Assembly (NCBI GenBank): GCA_033220425.1
Contig: CM065646.1
Span: forward strand, 5,215,501 to 5,279,500
Reading direction: 5' to 3'
Origin: Lepraria neglecta
Taxonomy: Eukaryota > Ascomycota > Lecanoromycetes > Lecanorales > Stereocaulaceae
Length of the DNA: 64,000 nt
Shown here: positions 21,175 to 33,100 of the stretch, piece by piece
How the letters are laid out: every line of letters starts with the position of its first letter
Numbering within the stretch: the first letter of the stretch is position 1
Program-made: the position numbers and the translations under genes
Notes under the pieces: generated by a model
What the model was told of the DNA's origin: nothing
Seen by the model: the letters and a program-made list of their open reading frames with translations, nothing else
The model's database searches: none

Positions 21175-23144
21175 ATGGGAGTTTTCCTTGCAGCATTCGT
21201 TTTTGCTGCACTTTGGTCTATTAGATTCAAGTATGACCCTAGTGCGGCAACTAAAGACTTGAAATGGGTCATTGGATGTGTTGCTTGGACGTACAGAAGT
21301 TTTCTGCGGGATATTGTGCTGAAAGGCTATCAACATGTGCATGAGCATGGGGGTTTCCACTGGATTTTTCTTCTGGGTCTAACATCTCCATTGTTGTCCA
21401 TATGGGCAATCTACTGGTATCAAAAAAGACAATGGCGAATATCCAGAGACTCAGCGTATGAGCAAGATGGCCTACCCGAAAGTACCAATCCTTTGGAGCC
21501 ACTCGTGTTTCCTTGCCGGACAACCCACACACGGTTCTTTCCTAAGAAGCACTCATTTTCATATTCATACCTTTTGGTTGGGATCCCTATCGGCTGGCGT
21601 GGTTCGATAGGCTTGTTTCTGTCCGCAGACCTCAAATCCCTGCCGTGGAAAGATCGGTTACCAAAGGAGGGCTGGCTTAGTGTGGGGTCTGCCGATTATC
21701 TGAACAGAGGGGACAATGTGCATGGTTTGCAAGGTAAGCTTGACTCTTATCTTCGGTCTCAGGTCAGTCATTGCTTTGATGGTAGTAGAGATGAAATGCT
21801 CATATTTCCTGTCAGAACGAAGATCCAGAAAACTATGCCTTTTCGTATTTGATCACCGCACCTCGCTTTCTTGGATATTCGTTCAACCCAGTTTCATTCT
21901 GGTACCTCTACGATGGAACACGAAAGCTCAAAGCAATGATAATTGAAGTCAACAATACCTTTGACGAGAGGCGAATGTACTTTTTGAAAGACTCTGGAAT
22001 CGGTGTCGTTGAGAATGGGAATATGGAGAATCAAATGTCTTCGGCCAAGTTTGCAAAGACGTGGATGAAGGATTTCCACGTATCCCCATTCAATTCTCGC
22101 AAAGGGTCCTACTCATTAGCAGCCCTTGATCCCTTCTCTACTCGCCTCAATGGCAAAGGCCCTGTAGACAACACCATCACCCTCAGCTCCTCAAAAGAGC
22201 ATTCAAAGCTTGTTGCGAGGATCTTTTCCACTTCGAAAGGCCTTGACCCTACTAGCTTCACGAAATGGGATATTTTGAGATTCTTCGCGTCTTGGTGGTG
22301 GGTCGGCTTTGTGACTTTCCCACGCATTGTCCGAGAAGCAGGGAAGCTGTTCTTCCGAAGAAAGCTTCATGTTTGGTTCAGGCCAGAGGTACTCAAAGAA
22401 AGCATTGGCAGGACTGAGACGCCAGAGGAGAAAGCCATCGCCCGAATCTTCAGAGATTTCCTCAAGTCGCAAGTCGAACAGTCCAACCTCCCTCTCCCGG
22501 TGAAATATGTACCAGCGATTTCTACCAAGCATGGCGAGGAGGTCTTCACTTCCAATACGTTGACCTCTGAATCGACTTCTTCGCACGAAACCCTGCTGTT
22601 CAAGCCCACCACCCCCCTCTTTTACGCCAACCTTATCCGCTCACCCAACATTCCCGACTTCATCACCTCCTCCCTTCAAAATTCCGACATCAAAACCCAC
22701 AGCTTCTATACCTCGCACCCAAACCTCCTCGCCACCATCTTCCTCCACCCTCAAAAACCCGACGCAGCAAATTTCCCCCTAATTGACCGCTTGTATATGA
22801 CACTCATCGCCGTTTTGCGGAAAGGCTCTCAACGCACGCAGCCGTCGCCTCTCGACGAGTTCGCTAGCCAGCTGCGCGCCACTGACGAGGGAAAGGTCCG
22901 TGCCTACCGGAAAGCGACGCTGAAAATACTCATTAGTGGATACATCGCTTTTGGCTTGGTCCCTGTCATTGATGCTATTACAACTGCCGTAAGGATATGG
23001 CTTTGTTGGCTTTGCGCCCAATCGCTAGGGATGTTGATACGATTGGATATACTGTCAGATCAGACGGCCATCTCCGGCATGGGAAAGCTGACGGTAGGAT
23101 GTCTGGGTGTACATTTGTGGCGGTGGTTAGGGGAGCTGCTATAG
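21175..23144 (+). CDS. DUF1365-domain membrane protein
   Basis: Exons 21175-21762 and 21816-23144 flank a 53-bp GTCAGT...GTCAG intron (SQ-NEDPENYAFSYLITAP), giving 638 residues. ATG 21175 opens directly into a hydrophobic helix (VFLAAFVFAALWSI), and a second one (FLLGLTSPLLSIWAIYWY) lies near residue 65. The DUF1365 core follows: FPCRTTHTRFFPKKHSFSYS, then after the splice LGYSFNPVSFWYLYD and IIEVNNTFDERR. Its C-terminal half ends in further hydrophobic segments. In bacteria DUF1365 genes sit next to cyclopropane-fatty-acid synthase genes; the fungal role is unknown, probably lipid-related. Confidence 0.85.
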
Positions 23145-23315
23145 AGAGCTCGATATGGGAAGCGAGCACATCACCACATTGCGCAGGACATAAAATCGCT
23201 CTTCATTGGACAGTCGCTGTACAATATATACCCAAGGGCTGCAATTCCCAATGCAATATCCAATCATTACTCATCACAATCGTGGTTCTACTTCCACTTC
23301 TTTGAATCGAGAGTT

Positions 23316-24908
23316 TCACAATCTCTCCACCATCACAGCAATTCTCCGTCCCATTTCCCTCCTATCCACACCTTCACCCCTCACAGTCACTCCCACCATC
23401 TTTCCCACCTCTCTTACACCAACCCACTCCGGCGCCACATCAGCCAATAATCTCACGCACCGCACAGCTTCCTCCTTGCCAATCGGATTCCGCAGCGACA
23501 TCTGGAGATGCTGCACAAGCGTCGGCATCGTAAAAGAAACATGCGTAATTTTCGACCTGAAGACCTCCGTAACAGCATCGTCATTAGCATGTTTCTTCGA
23601 AGAAACAGCTAGACTTTCCAAGACTGGTACAATCTCTGGCAAGCGCTGCAGTGCTGATTTTCGCGCCAGAACTTCTGTGGAGGGAGGTAGAGGGAGGGTC
23701 GATTGGTAGAGTTGCTTGGCTTTGATGCGGGAGAATAGGTCTGTAGATCGAGTTGTTGTTTGCTTGGTTTTCTGTTCGGGTGTAGAGGTGGCATTCGCTG
23801 AGGTGGCGCTTAGGGGCTTCTGCTGGGCTCTGATGGCGCCGGCTTTGAGATCTTCGAGTCGGCGTTGGCCTTTTGAGAGGAGGGGAGCGAGCTTCGAGAG
23901 GGAGGCGCAGGGCGTTATTGGGTGGAGGGGGAGAGAGGCGATGAAGGCTGTGGGAGATGGATTCTGTGGATGGGCGACTTTGTATGATGTCCATTGTAGC
24001 TCGAGGTTCCGATCAAAATGAGCATTGAGCGCCTCTTCGTTTACTGGCCGTCTCTGAGCTTTCTGAGAATGGTGAGAGTCTGAGATTTCTACACAGATCT
24101 TCCCGCTTCCATAGTCTGACAAGTAGAGCGGACCCGCCTTCTCCGATCCATCGCTCCCCTCAAGAGCTAGTATCCTCCGTATATCATCTGTAGTCACTCG
24201 TCTCTTTCTCCATGCCCTCTCCACACCTGATCCGAGATTGCGCAGATCTGCAGGCGTCATTGATCCATTGTGAGCGTGGTGGAGGGCAAGAGCTGTGAGG
24301 AAGGACGAGTGTAGGTTGACGAGGTCTTGTAGCTCCGTTGGTAGTTCATTGGACTCGTCGCACGCTGGGTCTGAGCTCCGAACTGACGTTGGGGACGAAT
24401 ATGGCGTATCATGTTGGGCGGGAGAAGACGGTGAGCTGGAATCCGAGGGTGTTGATGAAGGTAGTGTCAGGGATTCGAGGCGCGAGCGAGCACATTTTGT
24501 TGGTGTCTCTGTGGTACTCTCTGCGAATCGCACTCGCTTGCGTGGTGTGATGGGCTGAGCGGCCGAGGAAGGCGACGACTGACTCGACGCATGGCTGGTA
24601 GAGTCCTTGAATGCATTGCTGCTAGTCCTAGGTAATAGTGGTAGTTCGCTAGTTGTCTCGATCTCGAGCTTGTTTGAATTGCTCTCTATGGAATCCAACT
24701 TCCGCTTATTCCCGACCCCTATGTTCAAGTCACTCTTTCCATCGATGTTCTCCAAGATGTCTTGTTTTCCCAAGGTGCCCTTTCCAAATATTTGTGCTTG
24801 CGACTTGGAGATCCTGCCAAACGCATGGATGCCTCTTTGGGTGGTAGGAACGGTCAATGGTTTCGTTGTGACTGCCCCAACCTTCCTTCTTTTTGCTGCT
24901 GGAGGCAT
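23316..24908 (-). CDS. cdt1: DNA replication licensing factor Cdt1
   Basis: A single exon gives 530 residues from ATG 24908 (MPPAAKRRKVG); an upstream in-frame ATG at 25049 would add 47 residues without conserved character. Cdt1 loads the MCM helicase at origins with ORC/Cdc6. The layout is that of fungal Cdt1: a basic N-terminus with a likely nuclear signal (AKRRK), a long Ser/Pro/Thr linker, a central winged-helix region (LPTELQDLVNLHSSFLTALA to RRILALEG), and the C-terminal MCM-binding winged helix (LFSRIKAKQLYQSTLPLPPS, LPEIVPVLESLA, MPTLVQHLQMSLRNPI). The linker holds several SP/TP sites that fit CDK control. Confidence 0.85.
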   Translation of the reverse strand: MPPAAKRRKVGAVTTKPLTVPTTQRGIHAFGRISKSQAQIFGKGTLGKQDILENIDGKSDLNIGVGNKRKLDSIESNSNKLEIETTSELPLLPRTSSNAFKDSTSHASSQSSPSSAAQPITPRKRVRFAESTTETPTKCARSRLESLTLPSSTPSDSSSPSSPAQHDTPYSSPTSVRSSDPACDESNELPTELQDLVNLHSSFLTALALHHAHNGSMTPADLRNLGSGVERAWRKRRVTTDDIRRILALEGSDGSEKAGPLYLSDYGSGKICVEISDSHHSQKAQRRPVNEEALNAHFDRNLELQWTSYKVAHPQNPSPTAFIASLPLHPITPCASLSKLAPLLSKGQRRLEDLKAGAIRAQQKPLSATSANATSTPEQKTKQTTTRSTDLFSRIKAKQLYQSTLPLPPSTEVLARKSALQRLPEIVPVLESLAVSSKKHANDDAVTEVFRSKITHVSFTMPTLVQHLQMSLRNPIGKEEAVRCVRLLADVAPEWVGVREVGKMVGVTVRGEGVDRREMGRRIAVMVERL

Positions 24909-25378
24909 TGCGACTTGCTCTGCGACTTTCCCGGCTACTTGATGGTTGGAAAGTGCGGTGATTTTCGCAAGGTCTGGGAAGTCGCGTGTCCGAACGACGC
25001 GCCTAAAGGACGCGATTTTAGCCAAGACGCTTGCCCAATTAGGACACATTATTAGCGTTCTTTCTAGCCTTATCGTTATCTAGACTTTCAACGCATGGTA
25101 CTTCGCTCTTGGAGGTGATCCAACAATGGAAAATCGCCACCATGGACACTTTTTGGGGTGGGTTGAAAAGGGTGTTGAATTTAACATCTCAATCGGAGAG
25201 GCCCCAGTATGCATGAGAGGCGACGAGCAACAGGTGCAAAAACACTCATTTGGAGTAAAACCTTCGTAAGGTGTGAATGTCATCTCTGTATGTGTTCTTG
25301 TTAGCCTTCTATTTCAGTACCTTCTCCAGAGTTTTCCTTCTTCTTTCCACAATTACATGTATAGTATACTCTCCGAAC

Positions 25379-25886
25379 ATGAGCTCCACAATTACCAAAA
25401 ACGCTAGAGTCATGGCTGGCCTGGCGATCGTACGATCACGTACATACGGAAACTTCGAAGAATTGCAAGATACTCTCAAGAAAACCATTTAATCTCCATC
25501 GTTACCTTCCTCTTTGAACCCGCTTGAGTACATCATGTACCAGGTTTTCACGCATTTGGCAAGTCAGGCTGCCCCCAAGCATGTCACTGTATCGCCGCTC
25601 GAGGGGAGAACGAAGCAGGCGGAAGAGCGCATGTTCGAGTTGATGGAGCGGGTCAAGGAGATACGTGAGCTGAGTAAGCATTCATACCCAATGATCAGAC
25701 CGACATAGAGGCTCTGTGGGTTAGACTACCTAGTTTTAACAAAGTCTGGTTCGTGCGATCAAGATCCTAGTACCAGACCAGCAGCCTCAAATCGGGAGAG
25801 ACCCAGAATTGACTGAGCGTGAGATAGAGGAAATAAAGTCAGGCGTGCGCTGCCTGGTGGGCTTGGTGTCTGAGAACCATTGGTAG
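25379..25886 (+). pseudogene. Small coiled-coil family, copy 1 (broken)
   Basis: The N-terminus MSSTITKNARVMAGLAIVRS matches copy 3 (MNCTTQTNARLLAGLRIL), and the C-terminal motif EERMFELMERVKEIRELS is followed by a GTAAGC donor after one base of the next codon. In between, an in-frame TAA (25490) interrupts an otherwise continuous frame. The exon-2 text (SLVRAIKILVPDQQPQIG... to a TAG at 25886) can be read only with a one-base shift relative to the family splice phase. It therefore looks inactivated. Confidence 0.65.
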
Positions 25887-26282
25887 CCAGAAATAGATCA
25901 AGGGCTGGCTTTGAAAGGCCAATAAGAACAGAATATTCACGGTTTAAGATTTACATACTTCCATTGACCATATCAGATGGGCGAAGAGCCCTTTAATGAC
26001 ACAATCAAGGATTCGGGGATATAGAATGGAATCGCTGCAGGTGGGCATATTCACGGATATTATAACGTATATTCGGGTTCAAGAGACGCCGAAAATTAGA
26101 CTTGTGGGGTACAAATCGCAGACATTGCCACCTTTTATTCCACAGTGGTGGCACAAAGTGCTGCTTAATAAACTTGGGAAGCGCGTGAGAATGCACAGTT
26201 TTGAGGTTAATTGCCCGAGTGTTAATCAGTTGACGGGTTAATAGCCGTAAAACGTCAAGATCAATCAGGCTTACACTCAAGA

Positions 26283-26683
26283 ATGGAACTCACATCAAAC
26301 ACCAAAGCCAGAACCGTCGCAGGCCCAACAGTGGTCGAATCCCGCACTGCGAACAGTACGAGTACCTCCAGCGTACATCTGGGCCTCTTGTCCAGAGACA
26401 TAAGCTCCTTCGGATTGATGTAGAGACTGCAAACGAGATGCTTCATTACGCACAACAGAATGCCCATCGGTCGAACGTCAACGTCGCTGCGAACGTTATG
26501 CCCAATCTAATGCTGTCACTGGCAGCAAGCAAGGCACAATTGGCTCAAGTGGAGGATGAGATGTTTCGGCTCATGGAACGCACGAAGGAGATGCGTGAAA
26601 TTGGTAACTAACCAGTCATACCATTTATGCATTGACACTGACGCAACTTAGTCCGTGGGATCCAGGTCTTGACTGGACTATGA
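26283..26683 (+). pseudogene. Small coiled-coil family, copy 2 (broken)
   Basis: It opens MELTSNTKARTVAGPTVVES, like copies 1 and 3. The frame then slips by one base near 26340 and continues YEYLQRTSGPLVQRHKLLRI to the motif EDEMFRLMERTKEMREIG. A GTAACT donor in phase 1 and an AACTTAG acceptor lead to VRGIQVLTGL and a TGA. One frame break is needed. Confidence 0.6.
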
Positions 26684-27094
26684 ACCAAGGAGTTGCAGGC
26701 ATAGAATGAAGGTTTTCTGGGGGGGAAATTAACGATTTTGATGTAAGAATATTGGTATCTCTCCATTGCATTGCGCATAAACTGGTCCAAATGTCGCTTT
26801 TATATACCAAACTTTTCGGGAAGGACCCCATGCAAACGCACCATCATTGGGGATCAAGAGCAAGGAATTGACCTGTTTCGGTAGTTTCGGCCTTGGTTCA
26901 CGGCCTTCACGAGGGTGTTAGCCTTCGAAATTACTTGTCTCCAGGGACGGTCCTCGGAGATTGGGAGAGGAGTAAGGGATGCGATGAAATGGACGGTGAC
27001 ACAATACTGGGCGCTATGTGTTCATCACAATGAGTGAATTTGATAACACTCAATTCCCCAGATCAACTTTTTTCGTCATACCACACTCCCCAAC

Positions 27095-27593
27095 ATGAAT
27101 TGCACTACTCAGACCAATGCCAGACTCCTCGCCGGCCTACGAATTTTACAGGCCCATACATACAAGAAGTTTGACCTATTGGAACAAAAAGTCGAGGCTC
27201 TGGCTCGGCAACATAAGCTCGTCAACGGTTCTCTTCGACTTGCTATCGACACGCTTTCACTCATACAGGGTACTATTGGCACAAACGGTGCTCACGTTGG
27301 AATTAATCGGGCCGTCCTGCTTCAACAGACTATGATCTCAGTGAACGACATCACGTTGGATCTGGGCAGGGTGGAGGATACAATGTTTGGGACTATGGAG
27401 TGTACTAAGGAGATGCGTGAGTTGAGTAAGTGCTAGGCTGTGAAGCGTCAAATTGCGTGATCAATCGGAGCATGGCCGCTGATGTAGCTTAGGTGGTGCT
27501 CTCAGCATTCTGATTCGGGATTTGGAGAGGGCAAAGGCCATGGCGTCAGAAGTGAAGGAAACCTTAAGGCGGAAGCGCGGACGAAGGTTCTAG
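27095..27593 (+). CDS. Small coiled-coil family, copy 3 (intact)
   Basis: Exons 27095-27425 and 27493-27593 are joined across a 67-bp GTAAGT...GCTTAG intron in phase 1, giving 143 residues. The protein is helical and charged, with no signal peptide or membrane segment. Exon 1 ends in the family motif EDTMFGTMECTKEMREL. Exon 2 adds SGALSILIRDLERAKAMASE and a basic tail (RRKRGRRF). Seven relatives in this window share the motif, and six of those share the intron position and phase. Function is unknown and I recognise no named domain. Confidence 0.7.
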
Positions 27594-27698
27594 GGGTGGT
27601 GAAGTAAGAGTTTCAAGCATATATTGGGCGGTTATCGTCACTTCTCGAGCATCGGCTGGGCTAATCGCCATTATAACCCACCAATCCTGGCTTCTCTT

Positions 27699-27903
27699 CC
27701 CTCGCATGTTTTGATCCCGCTGCTCAACATCTGAGTAAACCCTTCCATAATCCCTGGAATCTCGGCACTCATCTCTATCTACTTCGTTCCAAACCCCGTT
27801 ATAATCTACCGGCCCTGGGTCCTCATCCCTCGCATATATTAATCCCACAGCTCAAAATCTGAATGAAACCTTCCATAATATCTGGAATTTCAGCACCCAC
27901 CTC
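27699..27903. repeat. Diverged direct repeat (about 76 bp, twice)
   Basis: Sequence 27699-27775 (CCCTCGCATGTTTTGATCCC...) recurs at 27828-27903 (CCCTCGCATATATTAATCCC...). Many of the differences are G-to-A or C-to-T in the second copy. The pair lies between copies 3 and 4 of the gene family, which suggests local tandem duplication. Confidence 0.7.
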
Positions 27904-27929
27904 CACTCCATTGGCTCATAGCTCACTCT

Positions 27930-28371
27930 CCTTGGAACGAAATAGAGTCTTCCCTCGACCTCAGGAGCCTGCTGGGACGTCAAAACCTTTTGGATAAGAG
28001 ACTTGAACACCTGCAACGCCAGCTCGAATACCGAAAAATTGGCCACAGGATGGCGTCGGTAAACCTTAATTTGACCATCCGCGGGCTCGCCGACGCCTCT
28101 TATCGTCATCGGATTGGGATGTTGGCCCTTCGAGCTGACAAATTGAGATATGAGACGGAGTTAGCCGAAATGGAGGAGGAGGTATTCTAGATCATGCAGA
28201 AGGTGCGGGAAATGTACGAAGATTGTAAGTACGAGTACATTGGATTCATCCGATCAGACAATCAAGTCGAAGGGAGCTGACACAACGCGTCTAGATCGTG
28301 ACCTCATGGCTCGTATTCAAGCATTGTAGGAGCAGGATGGGGAATCGGCTGCGGGCTCAACTGGAACTTGA
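27930..28371 (+). pseudogene. Small coiled-coil family, copy 4 (broken)
   Basis: An open frame (RLEHLQRQLEYRKIGHRMAS to YETELAEMEEEVF) reaches the family motif, where a TAG (28188) replaces one codon: EEEVF-stop-IMQKVREMYED. The usual phase-1 donor (GTAAGT) and a GTCTAG acceptor follow. Exon 2 reads YRDLMARIQAL, then a TAG (28327) and EQDGESAAGSTGT. No ATG opens the frame. Exon 2 is closest to that of copy 6. Confidence 0.6.
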
Positions 28372-28470
28372 GTAAGGAGTAGCAAAGCTTATGAGGACGC
28401 TGACTGGTATGGGACTTGAAGATTCCTGAGACAACACACCTGGAGTTCAAACAGCGAAAAGTGAGCCGAT

Positions 28471-29103
28471 GTGTCAAAAAGTTGTGTTAGAGATCGCCAT
28501 CGAGTCCCGCTGCACGTACAATTTTCCAGGCTCTTGACCCATTTCAACACCGCCTTCGTGCTCAGATTCACACACTCCACATCTCAAAATTTGGGCAATA
28601 TCCCTACATTTTCCAAAGTTGCAGCGGAACAAAACTTGATCGACACATGCATCGCGAGGATCGCAACCCTCAAAGAAAAACAAGCCCTGGTAGATGACTC
28701 ATTCGATAACCTTGCTCACACTTTGAAGCAATTGGCGTCAACCCACCGCACAGTGTCTAGAGGAATCCGAACTCTCAGTGATGAGATCCGTAATAGAAGT
28801 TCTGTCACGCCCGCTCGAACTCTTCAGATTAGGCAAGCGGTTATCAGAGAACATCAGAGCGAACTAGAGGAGGACATGTTTGCGATCATGCAGGTAGTGA
28901 AATCGTTGCGGGAGAGGAGTGGGTGTTGGAGAGAACAAATTGACCTGGGCAAAAAATTAGATAAGCTGACGTCCTGTATTAACCTCGAGACATTACCGCC
29001 AGCCTTAATGAGATGGAGGGTGGTTCGCAGCCAGATGGGAGAGCAGATTGAAGGGACGGAGAATGTCATGGATGGGAGGATCTTGACACAGAGTCCGGAA
29101 TAA
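28471..29103 (+). CDS. Small coiled-coil family, copy 5 (start uncertain)
   Basis: The open frame runs 28471-29103 but has no in-frame ATG before the conserved part. A likely acceptor (AGTTGCAG at about 28623) precedes EQNLIDTCIARIATLKEKQA. An upstream exon or a lost start is therefore possible. The family motif reads EEDMFAIMQVVKSLRERS. Here the usual GTAAGT is GTGGGT; if it is not used, the protein reads on to LTQSPE and stops at 29103. If spliced (GTGGGT...AATTAG), exon 2 reads NKLTSCINLETL. Confidence 0.4.
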   Translation: MSKSCVRDRHRVPLHVQFSRLLTHFNTAFVLRFTHSTSQNLGNIPTFSKVAAEQNLIDTCIARIATLKEKQALVDDSFDNLAHTLKQLASTHRTVSRGIRTLSDEIRNRSSVTPARTLQIRQAVIREHQSELEEDMFAIMQVVKSLRERSGCWREQIDLGKKLDKLTSCINLETLPPALMRWRVVRSQMGEQIEGTENVMDGRILTQSPE

Positions 29104-29449
29104 GCGGCAATTGTTGAAGGATGTTGCTAATAAAGCGGCTACCAGGCATACTGGAGCGTTAGCCACGCTCAATCTTTCGCGGACAAGAACCTACATTTTG
29201 ACCAACCACTACCCTGTTACAAGTGAAATGGTCCATAAATTCTGGCCTTCAACCAACCTAAAACAGCAGCTCGCGGATGCTCTTTCCCATATTCAGTGGA
29301 GGACGAAAGCCATCGCGCCTTCAATTTTCTTCACATTCTAACCTCTTGAATACACATGCACACACTCAATTTCCAACCCATCCACAACCGCCCTCTACTT
29401 AATGCTCACATTCTTACGAGGGTGAACACGCATTCAAAATATATCTAAC

Positions 29450-29878
29450 ATGGCATCACCCCGCAAATCAATAGACCCTAGCAACGCAGAGGCCAAAGAA
29501 ATACAAGCAGAAATCAAACAGATGCAACTCATCCTCGCCGCAATATTCGATGGAATCCTTGCCAACCGCGCAGAACTCACGGCTTGCTACCGCGAACTTG
29601 TGGCACATTTGCATACCAGCATCGCACTTTACGAGCAGCCATTAACCGCTCAGCTTCAAAATAATCCTGGCTATCTTAGGGACCGCCAGGCCTGGCCGGC
29701 TCGAAAAGCGATTCGTCTTACGAACATGGCGCGCTGTGAGGATCTGATGCTGGTACTTATGGAGAACACAAAGGAGATGAGGGGGACCTGTAAGCTCACG
29801 CTAAGCCCATGGGACGTGGCGTCGATTAACATATCTCTAGATCGGGAATGCGAAAGGATACGCGGGGCGTTAGAGTGA
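29450..29878 (+). CDS. Small coiled-coil family, copy 6 (intact)
   Basis: Exons 29450-29789 and 29841-29878 give 125 residues. The start is MASPRKSIDPSNAEAKEIQA, the motif is CEDLMLVLMENTKEMRGT, and exon 2 is YRECERIRGALE. The intron (GTAAGC...CTCTAG) is exactly 51 bp and free of stops. An unspliced message also stays open, adding 17 residues and ending at the same TGA. The phase-1 position right after the motif is the same as in the other copies. Function unknown. Confidence 0.65.
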   Translation: MASPRKSIDPSNAEAKEIQAEIKQMQLILAAIFDGILANRAELTACYRELVAHLHTSIALYEQPLTAQLQNNPGYLRDRQAWPARKAIRLTNMARCEDLMLVLMENTKEMRGTCKLTLSPWDVASINISLDRECERIRGALE

Positions 29879-30155
29879 GCGTACCCAGGCGCAGACGATG
29901 GGGAGAACTCGAGGTCGACATCAGCAAGGACAGACTCAAGGCCCATCATCGGATCTCAAGTCAATTAGCCACTGGTACCATTGCGTTCTCATCAAAAAAA
30001 AATCCAGAAAGCTCTATCTACATGCAAGCATGCTTCTCAAGGGTATCTATTCCCTCCCAAAGCGCCATTGTTGAAGATGCACATGTATGCTTCGCGCCGT
30101 TTGCACGGCGCAGGTGTTGAAATGTTTCTAATAGCTAAATGGGTATCGCTGACAT

Positions 30156-33100
30156 CTAGAAAAGGCCATCGATCTCGCCCGTCTCCGGATCGACGTCGAC
30201 GTTCAGGTAGCCAGGGGCAGTCGGGAGGCCAGGAATGGTCTGGATGTCGGCGGCCAGAGCGTATCTGTATTCCTTAATATGCTTCTACACCAAGTTTGAG
30301 ATTTCTAGTACTTACAGGTAGCCTGCTCCCACTGCCAACCTCACATCCCTGATTGGCACCGTAAAGCCGGTCGGCGCACCTTTCAACGCTGGGTCGTGAC
30401 TGAGCGAGTACTGTGTCTTCGCTATGCAGATAGGTAGATTGCCAAAGCCCTGCTTCTCGTATGTGTCAACCTTCTTCTGAGCCAGCTCGCTAAACTCGAC
30501 TTTCTCCGCGCCGTACATAATCTTCCCAATTCTCTCGATCCGCTCTTGAACGCTGCCATCGAGATCGTAGAGCAGCTTGAAGTTCTTCTCCTGTGCACTT
30601 GCTTTGATGACGCCCTCTGCAAGGTCCACTGCTCCTTTGCCTCCTTCCGCCCAATGATTCGCTGGAATGGCGTCTGCCGCACCAGCTTTCAGAGCCTCTT
30701 CGCGGACGACTGCAATCTCAGCCTCTGTGTCTGTCTCGAATTTGTTGATGGCTACAACGACCGGTATGCCGTACTGTCTTGCGTTCGAGATATGCTTTCT
30801 CAAGTTCACACATCCTTCACGAAGTATTTCAACATTTTCCTTACGGTAGACTTCATGTAGAGCCGCGCCAGGGGTAATCTCAGGCCCGCCACCATGTACC
30901 TTCAATGCTCTGACCGTAGCCACCACAACGACCACGTCTGGAACAAGCCCAGAAGATCGACATTTGATGTTGAAGAAGCGCTCACCGCCCATCGTGAAGT
31001 CAAAACCAGCTTCGGTGACGACGAACCCCGTCTTCTTCTCGTGATCCTCATCAGCTTCTGTTCCTGCCAATTTCAGGGCTATTTTGTCTGCCAGCACGGA
31101 ATTTGCGCCGATACTGATGTTGGCAAAGGGTCCTGCGTGGACAAATACAGGAGTGCCTTCGAGTGTTTGCATGAGATTGGGCTTGATGGCGTCTTTCATC
31201 AAGGCAGTGAGAGCACCTCCAGCGCCGATGTCATCGCAGGTAACCGGATCTCCTCTCCTTGAGGTAGCAACCACCATGCGTCCTAGTCTTTCTCGCATGT
31301 CCCCTAGATCATTGCTGAGGGCTAGAATGGCCATACACTCGCTCGCTACGGAAATGTCGAAACCCGTGTCTCGCGTGAAACCTTTCTCGGTAGGTGCCTT
31401 TCCCACGGTGATTTGCCTCAAGTGGCGATCATTCACATCGAGGACTCGTCTCCAAGTGATGGTGTCTGGGTCTATGTCTTGTCTGGCAAATCTGCCATAT
31501 TCCTCTGGCGTCAGGTCATCTGGGTTGGTCTTGTCAATTCCGAGCTTCTTCAATCTTCTGAGCATGACAGGCTTGAACTCCCGTTTCCCCTTCTTGGCAG
31601 GCACAAGACGCTTGTAGAGAGCGCCATCCTTCTGAGTTGATTCGTGGAACATCCTAGTCTCGATAGCTGCAGCGAGCAAGTTGTTCGCTGCGGAGATGGC
31701 ATGTATGTCGCCAGTCAAGTGGAGATTAAATTCATCCATAGGAATAACCTGGCTATAACCACCGCCAGCCGCCCCTCCTTTGATACCGAAAGTTGGTCCT
31801 TGACTAGGCTGCCGAACGTTTGCGAAGGCTATTTTGCCGAGATGACCAGCAAGTGCCTGTGTTAGACCCACGGTAGTGGTTGACTTGCCTTCACCTAGTG
31901 GAGTAGGCGTAATGCCGGTGACCAGGATGTATCGTCCGTTTCTTCTATGGCCTAGCCGTTGCAGCAATTTCAGATCAACCTTGGCCTTGGTGGCACCATA
32001 TGGCTCAAGCTCGTGAGGTGCTATGCCAACTTCCTTCGCTACTTGCGTGATAGGTTTTGGTCGTTGGGCTCGAGAGATAGCAATATCAGATGGGACGGGG
32101 CTGAGAAGCTTGAGTGGTAGAGGTGTGATATGTCGGGCTCTCTGAATTTCAAAGTACTTTGTAGCGGCATCAATGACGTTTTGGAGAAGCATAGCGACTG
32201 TCATAGGGCCGACGCCTCCTGGCACCGGTGTGATTTTGGACGCGACCTTCTCAGCTGACTCGAAGTCCACATCACCAACCAGCCTCTGGCCCGACTTCTT
32301 GGACTCGTCTGGGATATAGTTGGTGCCAACATCAATCACCACTGCTCCAGCCTTCAACCAATCACCCTTAACGAATTGTGGCTTTCCTATCGCAGCAACC
32401 AGAACATCGGCTTGTTTGATATGGCCTTCTAAATCCTGCGTCCGCGAATGGCATACAGTCACTGTAGCGTCTGCGTTCCTCAATAGTGCGCTGACTGGGC
32501 TCCCTACTATGTCACTTCGGCCGAGCACAACTGCGTTCTTTCCCTTCAACTCCACGCCGCTTTCCTCCAGCATTGCCATGACGCCTTTGGGGGTACATGG
32601 TGTAAACAGTGGGTGTCCACCACGCTTTGACAGCTCTCCAATATTTCCTGCTCCAAAACCGTCGACATCCTTCTCTTCCGCAACAGCGGACGTTATTGCG
32701 TGCTCCGAGATGTGTTTTGGAACTGGTAATTGGACTAGTATGCCGTGGATCGTGGGATCATTGTTGAATTGGGTGATATTTTGTAGTAGCTCGGCTTCGG
32801 TGATTGACTCTGGGTAATGTACCAGGTTGCAGATAATGTTGGCCTCCTCCGCAGCCTTCAGTTTCATGCGGACATATGTGCTCGAGTCTGAACGGTCTCC
32901 CACTTGCACGATCGTTAAGGAAGGCTTGTATCTGGGGTTGGTCTCTTGTGTTTTCTTGATCTCAGCATTGATTCGCTCCCTTATGCTCTTTGCAATGGCA
33001 GTGCCATCTATCTTTTCTGCCCCCATCCTGCGGGCACTGCTCGATAGGTATCTCGACCCCAATGTATGTGAATTGAACTTCTTTTGAGATTTTGAAGTTA

